A DNA stretch of 46,367 bases. Source: Clostridiales bacterium (GTDB taxonomy: Bacteria > Bacillota > Clostridia > Oscillospirales > Acutalibacteraceae). Positions 1 to 8,788 of this stretch are shown piece after piece. The number at the start of each line of letters is the position of its first letter. Within the stretch, counting starts at the first letter, position 1. The notes under the pieces were generated by a model. The model did no database searches. It saw only the letters and a program-made list of their open reading frames with translations, and was not told the DNA's origin. The position numbers and the translations under genes were made by a program. The DNA is taken from NCBI GenBank assembly GCA_012523185.1, contig JAAYIY010000068.1, forward strand, positions 1-46,367, in the 5' to 3' direction.

Positions 1-127
1 CATCTTTTCCGTCATATCGCCCAAAAATGCTCGGCAATACAAAAAGTATTGCCTGCGCTTTTTAGACAATCTGACGAAAAAATCTGACGGCGCAATCGCA
101 CAACAATCATTGTGCGGTGTTGCCTTA
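1..127 (+). repeat. MITE copy A, truncated by window edge
   Basis: This is the right-hand 127 bp of the element present complete at 31216-31394 and 33532-33710. It contains the internal hairpin GGCAATAC-AAAAA-GTATTGCC, the tandem ATCTGACG pair and the right terminal repeat ending in GCGGTGTTGCCT followed by TA. The left end lies outside the window. It sits about 40 bp upstream of the first gene and so may carry or influence that gene's promoter, although no clear promoter is visible in it. Confidence 0.85.
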
Positions 128-168
128 AAGCTTTATCCTCCAAATAATGAAAGGACGAGAAAAACAAA

Positions 169-864
169 ATGTCACTCTTCGCGATAGGCGACACGCATCT
201 ATCGTTCGGTTCAGATAAACCCATGGACATATTTTGCGGCTGGCAGGATTACGAAAAAAGGCTGGCCGAAAACTGGCGGGCGACAGTCGGCCGGGACGAC
301 ACAGTCGTCATCGCCGGGGACATAACATGGGCGATGAGGCTTGAGGACACCTTGCGGGACTTTGCGTTTCTTGACGGCTTGCCGGGCAAAAAGCTGCTTC
401 TCAAGGGCAACCACGACTACTGGTGGTCCACAAAGAAAAAGGCGGAAACCTTTTTTTTGCAAAACGGCTTTTCGTCACTCGGCATACTATATAATAACGC
501 TTACAGGCTGGGCGGCGTTGCGGTGTGCGGAACGCGCGGCTGGTTTTTTGATTGTGACGAGGACGGCGGCAATAAAATTATACTTAGAGAGGCGGGCAGG
601 CTGAGGATGTCGATTGGCGCGGCTAAAAAGCTTGGCGGCGAGCCTGTTGCTTTTCTCCATTATCCGCCTGTCAGCAGCGACGGCAGCCATTGCCGCGAAA
701 TTTTAGACGTGCTGAAAGACGAGGGCATAAAGCGCTGCTATTACGGTCATCTGCACGGCCCCTCTTGCCGCTATGCCGTAAACGGCAAGGTCGAGGGGAT
801 TAAGTTTTCGCTGATTTCAGGCGACTTTTTGGGGTTTTGTCCGAAACTTGTTGAAAAATATTGA
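169..864 (+). CDS. Calcineurin-like metallophosphoesterase (cytosolic)
   Basis: A 231-residue protein of the calcineurin-like phosphoesterase superfamily. The dinuclear-metal motifs are visible in order: GDTH near residue 7 (D-x-H type), AGDITWA near 49, KGNHDYW near 79 (GNHD), FLHYPP near 163 and YYGHLHG near 192 (GHLH). There is no signal peptide or membrane segment, so it should act in the cytosol. The tryptophan-rich stretch around the GNHD motif matches the clostridial group usually annotated only as metallophosphoesterase. The substrate cannot be told from sequence. The ATG is preceded by AAAGGACGAG at about 150-159. It appears to be transcribed alone, since the next gene (tig) has its own promoter. 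Confidence 0.85.
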   Translation: MSLFAIGDTHLSFGSDKPMDIFCGWQDYEKRLAENWRATVGRDDTVVIAGDITWAMRLEDTLRDFAFLDGLPGKKLLLKGNHDYWWSTKKKAETFFLQNGFSSLGILYNNAYRLGGVAVCGTRGWFFDCDEDGGNKIILREAGRLRMSIGAAKKLGGEPVAFLHYPPVSSDGSHCREILDVLKDEGIKRCYYGHLHGPSCRYAVNGKVEGIKFSLISGDFLGFCPKLVEKY

Positions 865-901
865 TAAAGTTTAAAAAGATATAGAAAAGTCGTGCGTATT
901 C

Positions 902-910
902 TGATATAAT
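902..910 (+). promoter_or_regulatory. Predicted extended -10 promoter of tig
   Basis: TG-A-TATAAT at 902-910 is a perfect extended -10 element. The hexamer 17 bp upstream (TAGAAA, 882-887) is only a weak -35, which is usual for extended -10 promoters. Transcription would start near 917, about 40 nt before the tig start codon. Confidence 0.6.
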
Positions 911-958
911 GTTTTGTAATATTCAAATTTTGTCTCAAACTGAAAGGATATGGTAAAA

Positions 959-2290
959 ATGAGCTTAAAGTCGGCAAACAAAATTGAAACAAACACTTAT
1001 GAGCTTGAATTAACTATCAGCGCGGAGGACTTTAACGACGCTGTACGCGAGGTTTTTAACAAAAATAAATCAAGATATAATGTTCCCGGCTGGAGAAAGG
1101 GCAAGGCGCCAATGCACATGGTTGAGATCGCATACGGCGAAGGCGTGTTTTATGACGAGGCGATTGAGATGCTTTACCCCGAGCTTGTCGACGATGCCAT
1201 AAAGGCGGCGGAGCTTGACCCTGTCGACAGCCCTTATGATGTGGAGATAAAAGAAATCGGCAAGTCCACAGGCGTGGAAATGACGGCTAAAGTCACTGTT
1301 AAGCCGGAAATTTCCGTCACATCATACAAGGGGATTGAAGCGTGCAAGCATTCGGCGGAGGTCTCCGACGAGGAGGTTGAGTCGGAGATTGAACGCCTGC
1401 GAAACCGCAACGCGACAATCCAAACTGTCGAGGGCAGACCCTCAAAGGAGGGCGATATTGCCGTTATTGATTTTGAGGGGTTTATAGACGAGGTTGCCTT
1501 TGAAGGGGGCGCCGGCAAAGACCATGAGCTTGTTTTGGGCTCGGGCAGCTTTATTTCCGGCTTTGAGGAACAAGTGATAGGGCGCGGCACAGGCGAGGAG
1601 TTTGAAGTCAATGTCACCTTCCCCGAAGAATACACAGAGGAGCTTAAGGGAAAGTCTGCTGTTTTTAAAGTAAAGCTTAATGAGATTAAGGAAAAGAATC
1701 TTCCGGAGTCGGACGACGAGTTCGCAAAGGATGTCAGCGAGGATTGCGACACGCTGGACGAACTTAAAAAAAGCATCCGTGAGGAGAAGCTTAAGGAAAA
1801 GAAAGCCCGGCAAGACTCCGACTTTGAAAACGAGCTTCTTTTAAAGCTTGCCGCGAATGTCGAGGGAGAAATTCCCCAGTGTATGTTCGAGCAAAAGGCC
1901 GCCGAAAACAAAGAAAATTTCGCCCGCAGGCTAAGCCAACAGGGCATTGATGTTAACACATACTTTTCTTATATCGGCATAGGACACGAGCAGTATGATT
2001 CCGATATGATGTCACAGGCTGTGCAGCAGGTCAAAGCAAGGCTCGCGCTTGAAAAGATTGCCGAGCAGGAGGGAGTCGAGGTGACGGCCGAGGATTTGGA
2101 TGCGGAATATGCAAAGCTTGCCGAAAAATATAATGTCGCCTTGGAAAGCGTCAAGGGCTTTTTTGCCGAAGACAATTTAAAAAACGACATAATGTGTGAA
2201 AAGGCAATAAAAATTGTCGCGGACAACGCCGTAATATGCGAACACGAACACAACGGCGGCGAAGAAGACGACCTTGAGACGGCTGAATAA
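959..2290 (+). CDS. tig: Trigger factor, ribosome-associated chaperone and prolyl isomerase
   Basis: Trigger factor binds the ribosome exit tunnel and shields nascent chains. The 443-residue product has the expected three parts: an N-terminal ribosome-binding domain with GWRKGKAP (family consensus GFRKGKAP) near residue 45, an FKBP-type isomerase domain at roughly 150-245 (LGSGSFISGFEEQVIGRGTG), and a helical chaperone domain to the acidic C-terminus. The ATG at 959 is preferred over one at 950 because AAAGGA at 943-948 lies 10 nt upstream of 959 but only 1 nt from 950. It heads the tig-clpP-clpX-lon-engB cluster common in Firmicutes, which joins folding with regulated proteolysis. Confidence 0.96.
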   Translation: MSLKSANKIETNTYELELTISAEDFNDAVREVFNKNKSRYNVPGWRKGKAPMHMVEIAYGEGVFYDEAIEMLYPELVDDAIKAAELDPVDSPYDVEIKEIGKSTGVEMTAKVTVKPEISVTSYKGIEACKHSAEVSDEEVESEIERLRNRNATIQTVEGRPSKEGDIAVIDFEGFIDEVAFEGGAGKDHELVLGSGSFISGFEEQVIGRGTGEEFEVNVTFPEEYTEELKGKSAVFKVKLNEIKEKNLPESDDEFAKDVSEDCDTLDELKKSIREEKLKEKKARQDSDFENELLLKLAANVEGEIPQCMFEQKAAENKENFARRLSQQGIDVNTYFSYIGIGHEQYDSDMMSQAVQQVKARLALEKIAEQEGVEVTAEDLDAEYAKLAEKYNVALESVKGFFAEDNLKNDIMCEKAIKIVADNAVICEHEHNGGEEDDLETAE

Positions 2291-2349
2291 TAGACGGCTT
2301 TTCTTTCAATAATAATTAATATATTAATAAACAATCGGAGGTTTTAATC

Positions 2350-2931
2350 ATGGCGCTTGTACCTTATGTTATAGAGCAGACAGACAGGGGAGAACGCTCC
2401 TATGATATCTTTTCACGTCTGTTAAACGACAGAATAATCGTATTGTCAGACGAGGTCAACGACGCTACGGCAAGCCTTGTCGTGGCTCAGCTTATATATC
2501 TTGAGGGTCAGGATCCCGACAAGGATATCAGCCTGTATATCAACAGCCCCGGCGGCTCGGTCACAGCCGGATTTGCCATATATGACACCATGCGTTTCAT
2601 AAAATGTGATGTTTCGACAATATGCATGGGCATGGCGGCGTCTATGGGCGCTTTCCTGCTTTCCTCAGGCACAAAGGGCAAAAGATTTGCGCTGCCAAAC
2701 AGCGAGATACTAATCCACCAGCCGTTGGGCGGGGCAAGAGGTCAGGCGACAGAAATCAAAATCGTCGCAGACCAAATATTAAAGACGAGAGAAAAGCTCA
2801 ACAAAATCCTTGCCGAAAACACAGGCAAGCCCATTGAGGTTATTGCCGCCGACACGGAGCGCGACAACTATTTGACTGCCGACGAAGCGCTTGAATACGG
2901 CATTGTGGACAGGATACTTTACAAGAGATAA
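2350..2931 (+). CDS. clpP: ATP-dependent Clp protease proteolytic subunit
   Basis: The 193-residue serine peptidase that forms the tetradecameric proteolytic barrel of Clp proteases. The catalytic serine is in GMAASMGAF, the histidine in ILIHQPLGG, and the aspartate in the [11 protein letters not shown] segment. Length and the YINSPGG motif match canonical ClpP. A strong ribosome-binding site (GGAGG at about 2337-2341) precedes the ATG. It lies 59 nt after tig and 39 nt before clpX, its ATPase partner, so the two are probably co-expressed. No CtsR-type operator (tandem heptamers) was seen upstream. Confidence 0.97.
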   Translation: MALVPYVIEQTDRGERSYDIFSRLLNDRIIVLSDEVNDATASLVVAQLIYLEGQDPDKDISLYINSPGGSVTAGFAIYDTMRFIKCDVSTICMGMAASMGAFLLSSGTKGKRFALPNSEILIHQPLGGARGQATEIKIVADQILKTREKLNKILAENTGKPIEVIAADTERDNYLTADEALEYGIVDRILYKR

Positions 2932-2970
2932 AAGATAAAAGGGACAAATGGTGAAATAAGGAGATAAGAT

Positions 2971-4296
2971 ATGCCGAAAGATGATGACAGACGCGATAAA
3001 AACATCTGCTGCTCTTTCTGCCACAAGACACAGGGTCAGGTTGACAAGCTGATAGCCGGACCCGGCGTTTATATATGTAACGAATGTGTGGAGCTTTGCC
3101 TGGCGATAATCGAGGAGGACGACTCCCCGCGCCGCGGCAGGGGCAAGGAAGGCTTTGCAAGGGAGATTGATGATTTTCCAAAGCCGTCCGAAATAAAAAG
3201 CCGGCTTGACGAATATATCGTCGGGCAGGAACAGGCAAAAATCACATTAAGCGTCGCCGTTTACAATCACTACAAACGCATCAACATGAGCCGCAAATCA
3301 GAAGTCGAGATACAAAAAAGCAATATACTTCTTCTCGGCCCCACCGGTGTCGGGAAAACGATGCTTGCCCAGACGCTTGCTAAGATAATCGACGTGCCGT
3401 TTGCAATTGCCGACGCCACGACGCTCACCGAAGCGGGATATGTCGGCGAAGATGTGGAAAACATTCTTCTCCGTCTCATACAGGCCGCCAATTACGACAT
3501 TGAGCGGGCTGAACGCGGCATCATATATGTCGATGAAGTCGACAAAATCGCGAGGAAATCTGAAAACGCCTCAATAACAAGAGATGTGAGCGGCGAAGGC
3601 GTGCAGCAGGCTCTTTTGAAGATTATCGAGGGGACAGTCGCGAACGTCCCTCCGCAAGGCGGGAGAAAGCATCCGCAGCAGGAGTTTATACAGGTGGACA
3701 CCTCAAACATCCTCTTTATATGCGGCGGCGCTTTTGACGGTGTTGAAAAAATAATCGAAAAACGCATCGGCGGTTCGGCAATGGGCTTCGGCGCCGAAGT
3801 CAGGGGCAAAAAGGAAATATCAGAAAATGCCCTGCTTCCGAAAATAATACACCAAGACCTTGTCAGGTTCGGAATGATACCGGAGCTGATAGGCAGGCTG
3901 CCCGTCATCACGACGCTTTCCGAGCTTGACCGCGAAGACCTTGTCACAATCTTAACAGAGCCGAAAAACTCATTGCTAAAGCAGTACAAGGCCCTTTTTG
4001 AAATTGACGAGGTGGAGCTTGACTTTGAAATATCCGCACTTGAGGCGGTGGCTGAAAAGACGCTCGAAAAGAAAACGGGCGCGCGCGGCCTGCGCTCGAT
4101 AATGGAGGAGATTCTGCTCCCCGTGATGTACCAAATACCGTCTGACAGCACAGTCGAGAGCGTCACCATAACAGCACAGTGCATAAATGACGGCGCGGCG
4201 CCTGTCGTTGAGAGAAATCCTCTAAAAAAAGGCTCCGAAAACACGTTTTCACAAGCGCCGCGGCCAAAGCTCAGGCAAAAAGGAACGGCGGTTTAA
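2971..4296 (+). CDS. clpX: Clp protease ATP-binding subunit ClpX
   Basis: A 441-residue AAA+ unfoldase that feeds substrates to ClpP. The N-terminal C4 zinc-binding domain is present (CSFC near residue 14 and CNEC near 35). It is followed by Walker A GPTGVGKT (about 122-129), pore loop GYVGEDVEN, Walker [10 protein letters not shown] (about 188), the RKH-loop region [10 protein letters not shown], and the C-terminal small domain containing [18 protein letters not shown]. Length and motif order are canonical. A GGAG ribosome-binding site is present about 10 nt before the ATG. Confidence 0.97.
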   Translation: MPKDDDRRDKNICCSFCHKTQGQVDKLIAGPGVYICNECVELCLAIIEEDDSPRRGRGKEGFAREIDDFPKPSEIKSRLDEYIVGQEQAKITLSVAVYNHYKRINMSRKSEVEIQKSNILLLGPTGVGKTMLAQTLAKIIDVPFAIADATTLTEAGYVGEDVENILLRLIQAANYDIERAERGIIYVDEVDKIARKSENASITRDVSGEGVQQALLKIIEGTVANVPPQGGRKHPQQEFIQVDTSNILFICGGAFDGVEKIIEKRIGGSAMGFGAEVRGKKEISENALLPKIIHQDLVRFGMIPELIGRLPVITTLSELDREDLVTILTEPKNSLLKQYKALFEIDEVELDFEISALEAVAEKTLEKKTGARGLRSIMEEILLPVMYQIPSDSTVESVTITAQCINDGAAPVVERNPLKKGSENTFSQAPRPKLRQKGTAV

Positions 4297-4394
4297 TGCT
4301 GCGGACGGTCTGAAGCGCTTTGTTTAATCGGCGGTTCAAGCCGTCTTTCAATATATACTTCATTTCAGCAAAGGGGTTAAGGGCGCAAAGCGCC

Positions 4395-6809
4395 ATGATC
4401 AACATGAACGAACATGATAAAAAAACATCAAAAATGCCTGTGGTGGCGCTTAGAGGGCTGGTCATCTTCCCCGGCGCGCACATGCATTTTGATGTGGGCA
4501 GAGCCAAGTCCATAGCGGCGTTTAAGTCCGCCATGGGCGGCAATCTTGATATATTTCTCACAGCGCAAAAGGACATTATGGTGGAGGATCCGTCGGCGGA
4601 CGAGCTTTACAGCGTGGGCGTTGTGTCAAAGGTGAAGCAAATTCTCCGCCTGCCGGGCGAGGACGGCATACGCGTCGTAATCGAGGGAGTCAGCAGGGGA
4701 GGCATTGCCGAGCTGCTGCGCAAAAAGCCTTTTTTAGAGGCGGAGATTAAGGCGCTACGGGATTCCGCCGCCAAGCCGAAAAAAAGCTTCACAGAGGAGG
4801 CGCTTGTCAGAGAGGCTAAGGAGATTTTTGACGAATACGCCCAAATCGTTCCAAACATACCGTCCGATGTCATTCTCGGCGTCGCATCAAGGCACGACGC
4901 GGGAGCTTTGTCCGACTTTATTGCCGGCAACATACTTCTGCGATACGAGGACAAGCAGCTGCTGCTTGAGGAGCTGAATCCCCTAAAGCGGCTTGAAAAG
5001 CTTTGTGTCATGCTTGCCAATGAATGCAAGATACTTGAGCTTGAGGAAGACATAAGCGAAAGGGTTCAGGAGCAGGTCGAGCAAAATCAGCGCGACTATT
5101 ATCTGCGCGAGCAGCTGAAGGCAATAACGGCGGAGCTTAATGACGGACTTTCTCCGGAGGAGGAAACTCTTCGGCTTAAAGAAAAGATTCTGAAGCTCAA
5201 GCTTTCCGAGGAATCCGAAGAAAAGCTGCTGCGCGAATGCGACAGGCTGGCAAGGATATCGCCGCAGTCGCCCGAAAGCGCCGTTGTCCGCACATATATC
5301 GAAACTTGTCTTTCTCTGCCGTGGAACAAGCTCACAAAGGACAGGCTTGACCCCGCAGCCGCGAGGAAGTCGCTTGACCGCGACCATTTCGGCATGGAAA
5401 AGGTAAAGGACAGGATAGTCGAGCATATAGCGGTTCGGAAGCTGTCGCCCGATATCAAGGGTCAAATAATATGCCTTGTCGGTCCCCCGGGAGTCGGCAA
5501 GACATCCGTCGCCCGCTCGATAGCCCGTACAATCGGTCGAAAATATGTCAGGATTTCGCTTGGAGGCATTCACGACGAGGCGGAGATACGAGGACACAGA
5601 AAGACTTACATAGGCTCGATGCCGGGGCGCATCATCTCCGCAATGCAAAGCGCGGGCACATCAAACCCGCTGATGCTGCTTGACGAGGTTGACAAGCTCG
5701 GAAACGACTACAAGGGGGATCCGTCGTCCGCCTTGCTTGAGGTGCTCGACGCTGAGCAAAACTTTTCGTTCAGGGACCATTACATAGAGCTTCCGTTCGA
5801 CCTGAGCCGCGTTTTTTTCATCACCACCGCAAACGACAAGCACGCTATTCCGGAGCCTTTGCTCGACAGGATGGAAATTATAGAACTGGGCAGCTACACA
5901 CACGAGGAAAAGTTTAATATCGCCAAAAAGCACCTTGTCCGCAAGCAGCTCAAAAAGCACGGAATCGCCGTGAGGCAGCTCAAAATCAAGGACGACGCAT
6001 TAAGAGCGATGATAGACGGCTACACAAGGGAGTCAGGCGTCAGGAAGCTTGAGCGCGAGATTTCGGCAATATGCAGAAAAGCCGCTATAAAAATAGTAAA
6101 CGGCGAGACCAAAGTCACCGTGAGCGCCGGAAGTCTTGAAAGCTTTTTAGGTCCCGTCAAATATAAGGACGACTCAATATCACGCAAAAACGAAATCGGC
6201 GTTGTAAACGGTCTTGCGTGGACGTCTGTGGGCGGCGAGATGCTCAAGGTAGAAACCGCAATCCTTGACGGCACCGGCAAAACGGAGCTGACGGGTTCGC
6301 TCGGCGACGTGATGAAGGAGTCGGCGAAAGCGGCGGTGAGCTATGTCCGCTCAAAGGCCGCGGATTTCGGCATCGACAGCTCCTTTTATAAGACAAAAGA
6401 CATTCACATACACGTTCCGGAAGGCGCTGTTCCAAAGGACGGCCCGTCGGCGGGCATAACGATAGCGACATCACTTGTTTCGGCGCTTCTAAGAGTGCCT
6501 GTGAAGTGTTTTGTCGCGATGACGGGAGAAATAACCTTGACGGGGCGCGTGCTTCCCATAGGCGGCCTTCGCGAAAAGACAATGGCGGCATACAGGGCGG
6601 GTATCAGGACGATTATTATACCATTTGAAAATGAAAGCGATCTCAAGGAGGTTGACAAGGCAGTGAGCGGCAGTGTTGAGTTTGTCTTTGTCAAAAGGAT
6701 AGACGAGGTGTTGGAATGTGCCCTTGAAAGCATGCCCGGCGGCGCTTTTGGCGAGCTTTTGCCGGAGGTGTGCCCGATGAGCGCCGCAATGCCGCAGATA
6801 AGCTGCTGA
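4395..6809 (+). CDS. lon: ATP-dependent serine protease Lon
   Basis: Lon degrades misfolded and regulatory proteins in the cytosol. From the ATG at 4395 the product is 804 residues, the usual size, and the N-terminal domain opens with the typical MPVVALRGLVIFPG. Walker A is GPPGVGKT, the Walker B region is LMLLDEVDKLG, and the peptidase domain carries the catalytic serine in VPKDGPSAG and the catalytic lysine in GLREKTMAAYRAG. The frame extends upstream to 4320, but those residues do not look like Lon and purine-rich AAGGGG/AAGGG (4371-4383) fits a start at 4395 (or 4404). engB follows after only 4 nt, so the two are almost certainly co-transcribed. Confidence 0.95.
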   Translation: MINMNEHDKKTSKMPVVALRGLVIFPGAHMHFDVGRAKSIAAFKSAMGGNLDIFLTAQKDIMVEDPSADELYSVGVVSKVKQILRLPGEDGIRVVIEGVSRGGIAELLRKKPFLEAEIKALRDSAAKPKKSFTEEALVREAKEIFDEYAQIVPNIPSDVILGVASRHDAGALSDFIAGNILLRYEDKQLLLEELNPLKRLEKLCVMLANECKILELEEDISERVQEQVEQNQRDYYLREQLKAITAELNDGLSPEEETLRLKEKILKLKLSEESEEKLLRECDRLARISPQSPESAVVRTYIETCLSLPWNKLTKDRLDPAAARKSLDRDHFGMEKVKDRIVEHIAVRKLSPDIKGQIICLVGPPGVGKTSVARSIARTIGRKYVRISLGGIHDEAEIRGHRKTYIGSMPGRIISAMQSAGTSNPLMLLDEVDKLGNDYKGDPSSALLEVLDAEQNFSFRDHYIELPFDLSRVFFITTANDKHAIPEPLLDRMEIIELGSYTHEEKFNIAKKHLVRKQLKKHGIAVRQLKIKDDALRAMIDGYTRESGVRKLEREISAICRKAAIKIVNGETKVTVSAGSLESFLGPVKYKDDSISRKNEIGVVNGLAWTSVGGEMLKVETAILDGTGKTELTGSLGDVMKESAKAAVSYVRSKAADFGIDSSFYKTKDIHIHVPEGAVPKDGPSAGITIATSLVSALLRVPVKCFVAMTGEITLTGRVLPIGGLREKTMAAYRAGIRTIIIPFENESDLKEVDKAVSGSVEFVFVKRIDEVLECALESMPGGAFGELLPEVCPMSAAMPQISC

Positions 6810-6813
6810 TATT

Positions 6814-7395
6814 ATGAGATTTGATAATTTTGAGTTTGAGGCGTCTTTCGGTTTTTCGGCACAGCTGAAAAATTCGGACATGCCGGAAATAGCGTTTGCG
6901 GGGCGTTCAAATGTCGGAAAGTCTTCGCTGCTCAACAAGCTTTTAAACAGAAAAAGCCTTGCGCGCGTCAGCTCCGTTCCCGGCAAGACTGTCACCGTAA
7001 ATTTCTACAAAGGCGACGGCGTGCGTCTCGTTGATTTGCCGGGCTACGGCTATGCCAAAGTCGGGAAGGACGAAAAGAAACGCTGGGCGGTTCTCATGGA
7101 GCATTATTTCGCCTCCGACAGGGACATACGCCTTGTCGTCCAGCTTGTCGATATGCGCCGCCCGCCGACAAAGGACGACCTTGATATGATTCGTTACCTT
7201 AGATATAACAACTTCAAATTTATTGTCGTGATGACAAAGAGCGACAAGCTCAACAAAACAGATTACAGTCGGCGCGCGGAGTCGGCAAAAGAAGAATTAA
7301 GAGGTCTCGGCGCCGCGGCTGTTATTCCGTTTTCGGCGATCAGCGGCGATGGTGCGGACGAAATCCGCTCTGAAATTGAAGACGCGGTAAAATAA
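6814..7395 (+). CDS. engB: Ribosome biogenesis GTP-binding protein EngB/YsxC
   Basis: A 193-residue small GTPase needed for late assembly of the large ribosomal subunit. All G motifs are visible: G1 GRSNVGKSS near residue 30, the switch region with a single conserved threonine (GKTVTVNFY), G3 DLPGYGYAKV near 75, G4 TKSDK near 143, and G5 FSAISG near 173. The DLPGYGYA motif is diagnostic of the family. The lon-engB pair is a conserved Firmicute arrangement. Confidence 0.96.
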   Translation: MRFDNFEFEASFGFSAQLKNSDMPEIAFAGRSNVGKSSLLNKLLNRKSLARVSSVPGKTVTVNFYKGDGVRLVDLPGYGYAKVGKDEKKRWAVLMEHYFASDRDIRLVVQLVDMRRPPTKDDLDMIRYLRYNNFKFIVVMTKSDKLNKTDYSRRAESAKEELRGLGAAAVIPFSAISGDGADEIRSEIEDAVK

Positions 7396-7423
7396 AAACA
7401 GAGTGTAAAAGAGATGGTGTGTT

Positions 7424-8722
7424 ATGTTTGTTTCTGACTGTATAAATATTAACGAGCGTGGTCACTTGACAATCGGAGGTGTCGATACGACGGAGCTTGC
7501 CGCCGAATTCGGCACTCCGCTTTATGTCATGGACGAGGACAGCATCAGGAAAAATTGCCGTAAGTTTGTCGGGTCAATAAACGAAAACTATTTCGGCAAC
7601 GGGCTTGTCCTTTACGCAAGCAAGGCGATGTGCTGCAAGCAGATGTGCCGCATATGCGCCGAGGAGGGCATGGGTCTTGACGTCGTGTCGGGCGGCGAGC
7701 TTTACACCGCGCTGTCAGTCGATTTCCCCGCCGACAAGATATATTTTCACGGCAACAACAAAAGCAAGTCGGAGCTTCAGATGGCTGTTGACAGCGGCGT
7801 CGGCAGGATAGTCGTCGACAACTACACGGAGCTTCAGACCTTAGAAGATATTTCGGCGAAAAGCGGCGTTCCGACGGCAATCATGCTCCGCGTTAAGCCC
7901 GGCGTCGAGGCGCACACACATGAATTTATCAAGACCGGTCAGGTGGATTCAAAATTCGGATTTGCGCTTGAGACAGGCGAAGCGATGGAAGCCGTCAAGG
8001 AAGCAATGCGCAACGAAAGCTTGGAGCTTGTCGGAATCCATTGCCACATAGGCTCTCAGATATTCGAAACGGAGCCCTTCGCCCATGCCGCTGAAACAAT
8101 GGTTCAGTTTTTGGCGGACATAAAAAAGGAGACGGGATTTGAGCTTCGTGAGCTGAATCTTGGCGGCGGCTTCGGGATAAAATACAGCAAAAACGACAAT
8201 CCGCCCGATTTTTCGGAGTATATGGGCAGGATATCAGCCACAGTCGTCAAAAAATCAGCATCACTCGGCATCAAGACACCGTTTATACTTATCGAGCCGG
8301 GCAGGTCTATAGTCGGCGCCGAGGGGTTGACGCTGTACACCGTCGGCGCTGTCAAAAAGATTCCCGATATCCGCACATATGTGTCTGTTGACGGAGGCAT
8401 GTTCGACAACCCGCGATACATACTTTACGGCTCCGAATATGAAATGCTTTGCGCCAACAAGGCAAACGAACCGCGCGGCAGCACAGTGACCGTCGCCGGC
8501 AAGTGCTGCGAAAGCGGAGACCTTATAGGCGAGGGAGTCAGGCTGCAAAATGTCGTCCCGGGCGACACGCTTGCGGTGCTTTCGACAGGCGCCTACAACT
8601 TTTCAATGGCATCGGCATACAACAGAAACGGTCGCCCCCCCGTCGTCATGGTGAGCGGCGGCAAGGCGCGTGTCGTCGTAAAAGGCGACAGCTATGACGA
8701 CATCATCATGAATGATATCTAA
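7424..8722 (+). CDS. lysA: Diaminopimelate decarboxylase
   Basis: Catalyses the last step of lysine synthesis, meso-diaminopimelate to L-lysine. This 432-residue fold-III PLP enzyme has the PLP-binding lysine in LYASKAMCC (near residue 67), HCHIGSQIF near 205, the glycine-rich phosphate loop GGGFGIKY near 245, EPGRSIVG near 291, and the catalytic CCESGD near 359. Length is canonical. The stop codon TAA (8720-8722) overlaps the left TA and first base of a MITE-derived hairpin, so the final codons may have been altered by that insertion. Confidence 0.95.
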   Translation: MFVSDCININERGHLTIGGVDTTELAAEFGTPLYVMDEDSIRKNCRKFVGSINENYFGNGLVLYASKAMCCKQMCRICAEEGMGLDVVSGGELYTALSVDFPADKIYFHGNNKSKSELQMAVDSGVGRIVVDNYTELQTLEDISAKSGVPTAIMLRVKPGVEAHTHEFIKTGQVDSKFGFALETGEAMEAVKEAMRNESLELVGIHCHIGSQIFETEPFAHAAETMVQFLADIKKETGFELRELNLGGGFGIKYSKNDNPPDFSEYMGRISATVVKKSASLGIKTPFILIEPGRSIVGAEGLTLYTVGAVKKIPDIRTYVSVDGGMFDNPRYILYGSEYEMLCANKANEPRGSTVTVAGKCCESGDLIGEGVRLQNVVPGDTLAVLSTGAYNFSMASAYNRNGRPPVVMVSGGKARVVVKGDSYDDIIMNDI

Positions 8723-8761
8723 GGCAACACCGCGCAACAATCATTGTGCGGTGTTGCCCTA
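8720..8761 (+). repeat. Solo-hairpin deletion derivative of the MITE
   Basis: A 42-bp palindromic unit between TA dinucleotides: AAGGCAACACCGCGCAA, a six-base spacer, then TTGTGCGGTGTTGCCC. It equals the left terminal repeat of the full MITE joined directly to its right terminal repeat. The join coincides with the short repeat CGC(G/A)CAA, which occurs at both ends of the complete copies. The stem is long and GC-rich and could act as a 3' mRNA barrier for lysA, but no T-tract follows it. Confidence 0.85.
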
Positions 8762-8788
8762 ATCTTTCTGTAAGAGGGCGGTTTTATT

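Noticed and set aside
1234..1959. Long antisense open frames inside tig, clpX, lon and other core genes
   Set aside because: Serine-rich shadow frames caused by codon bias of the sense gene. They have no independent support.
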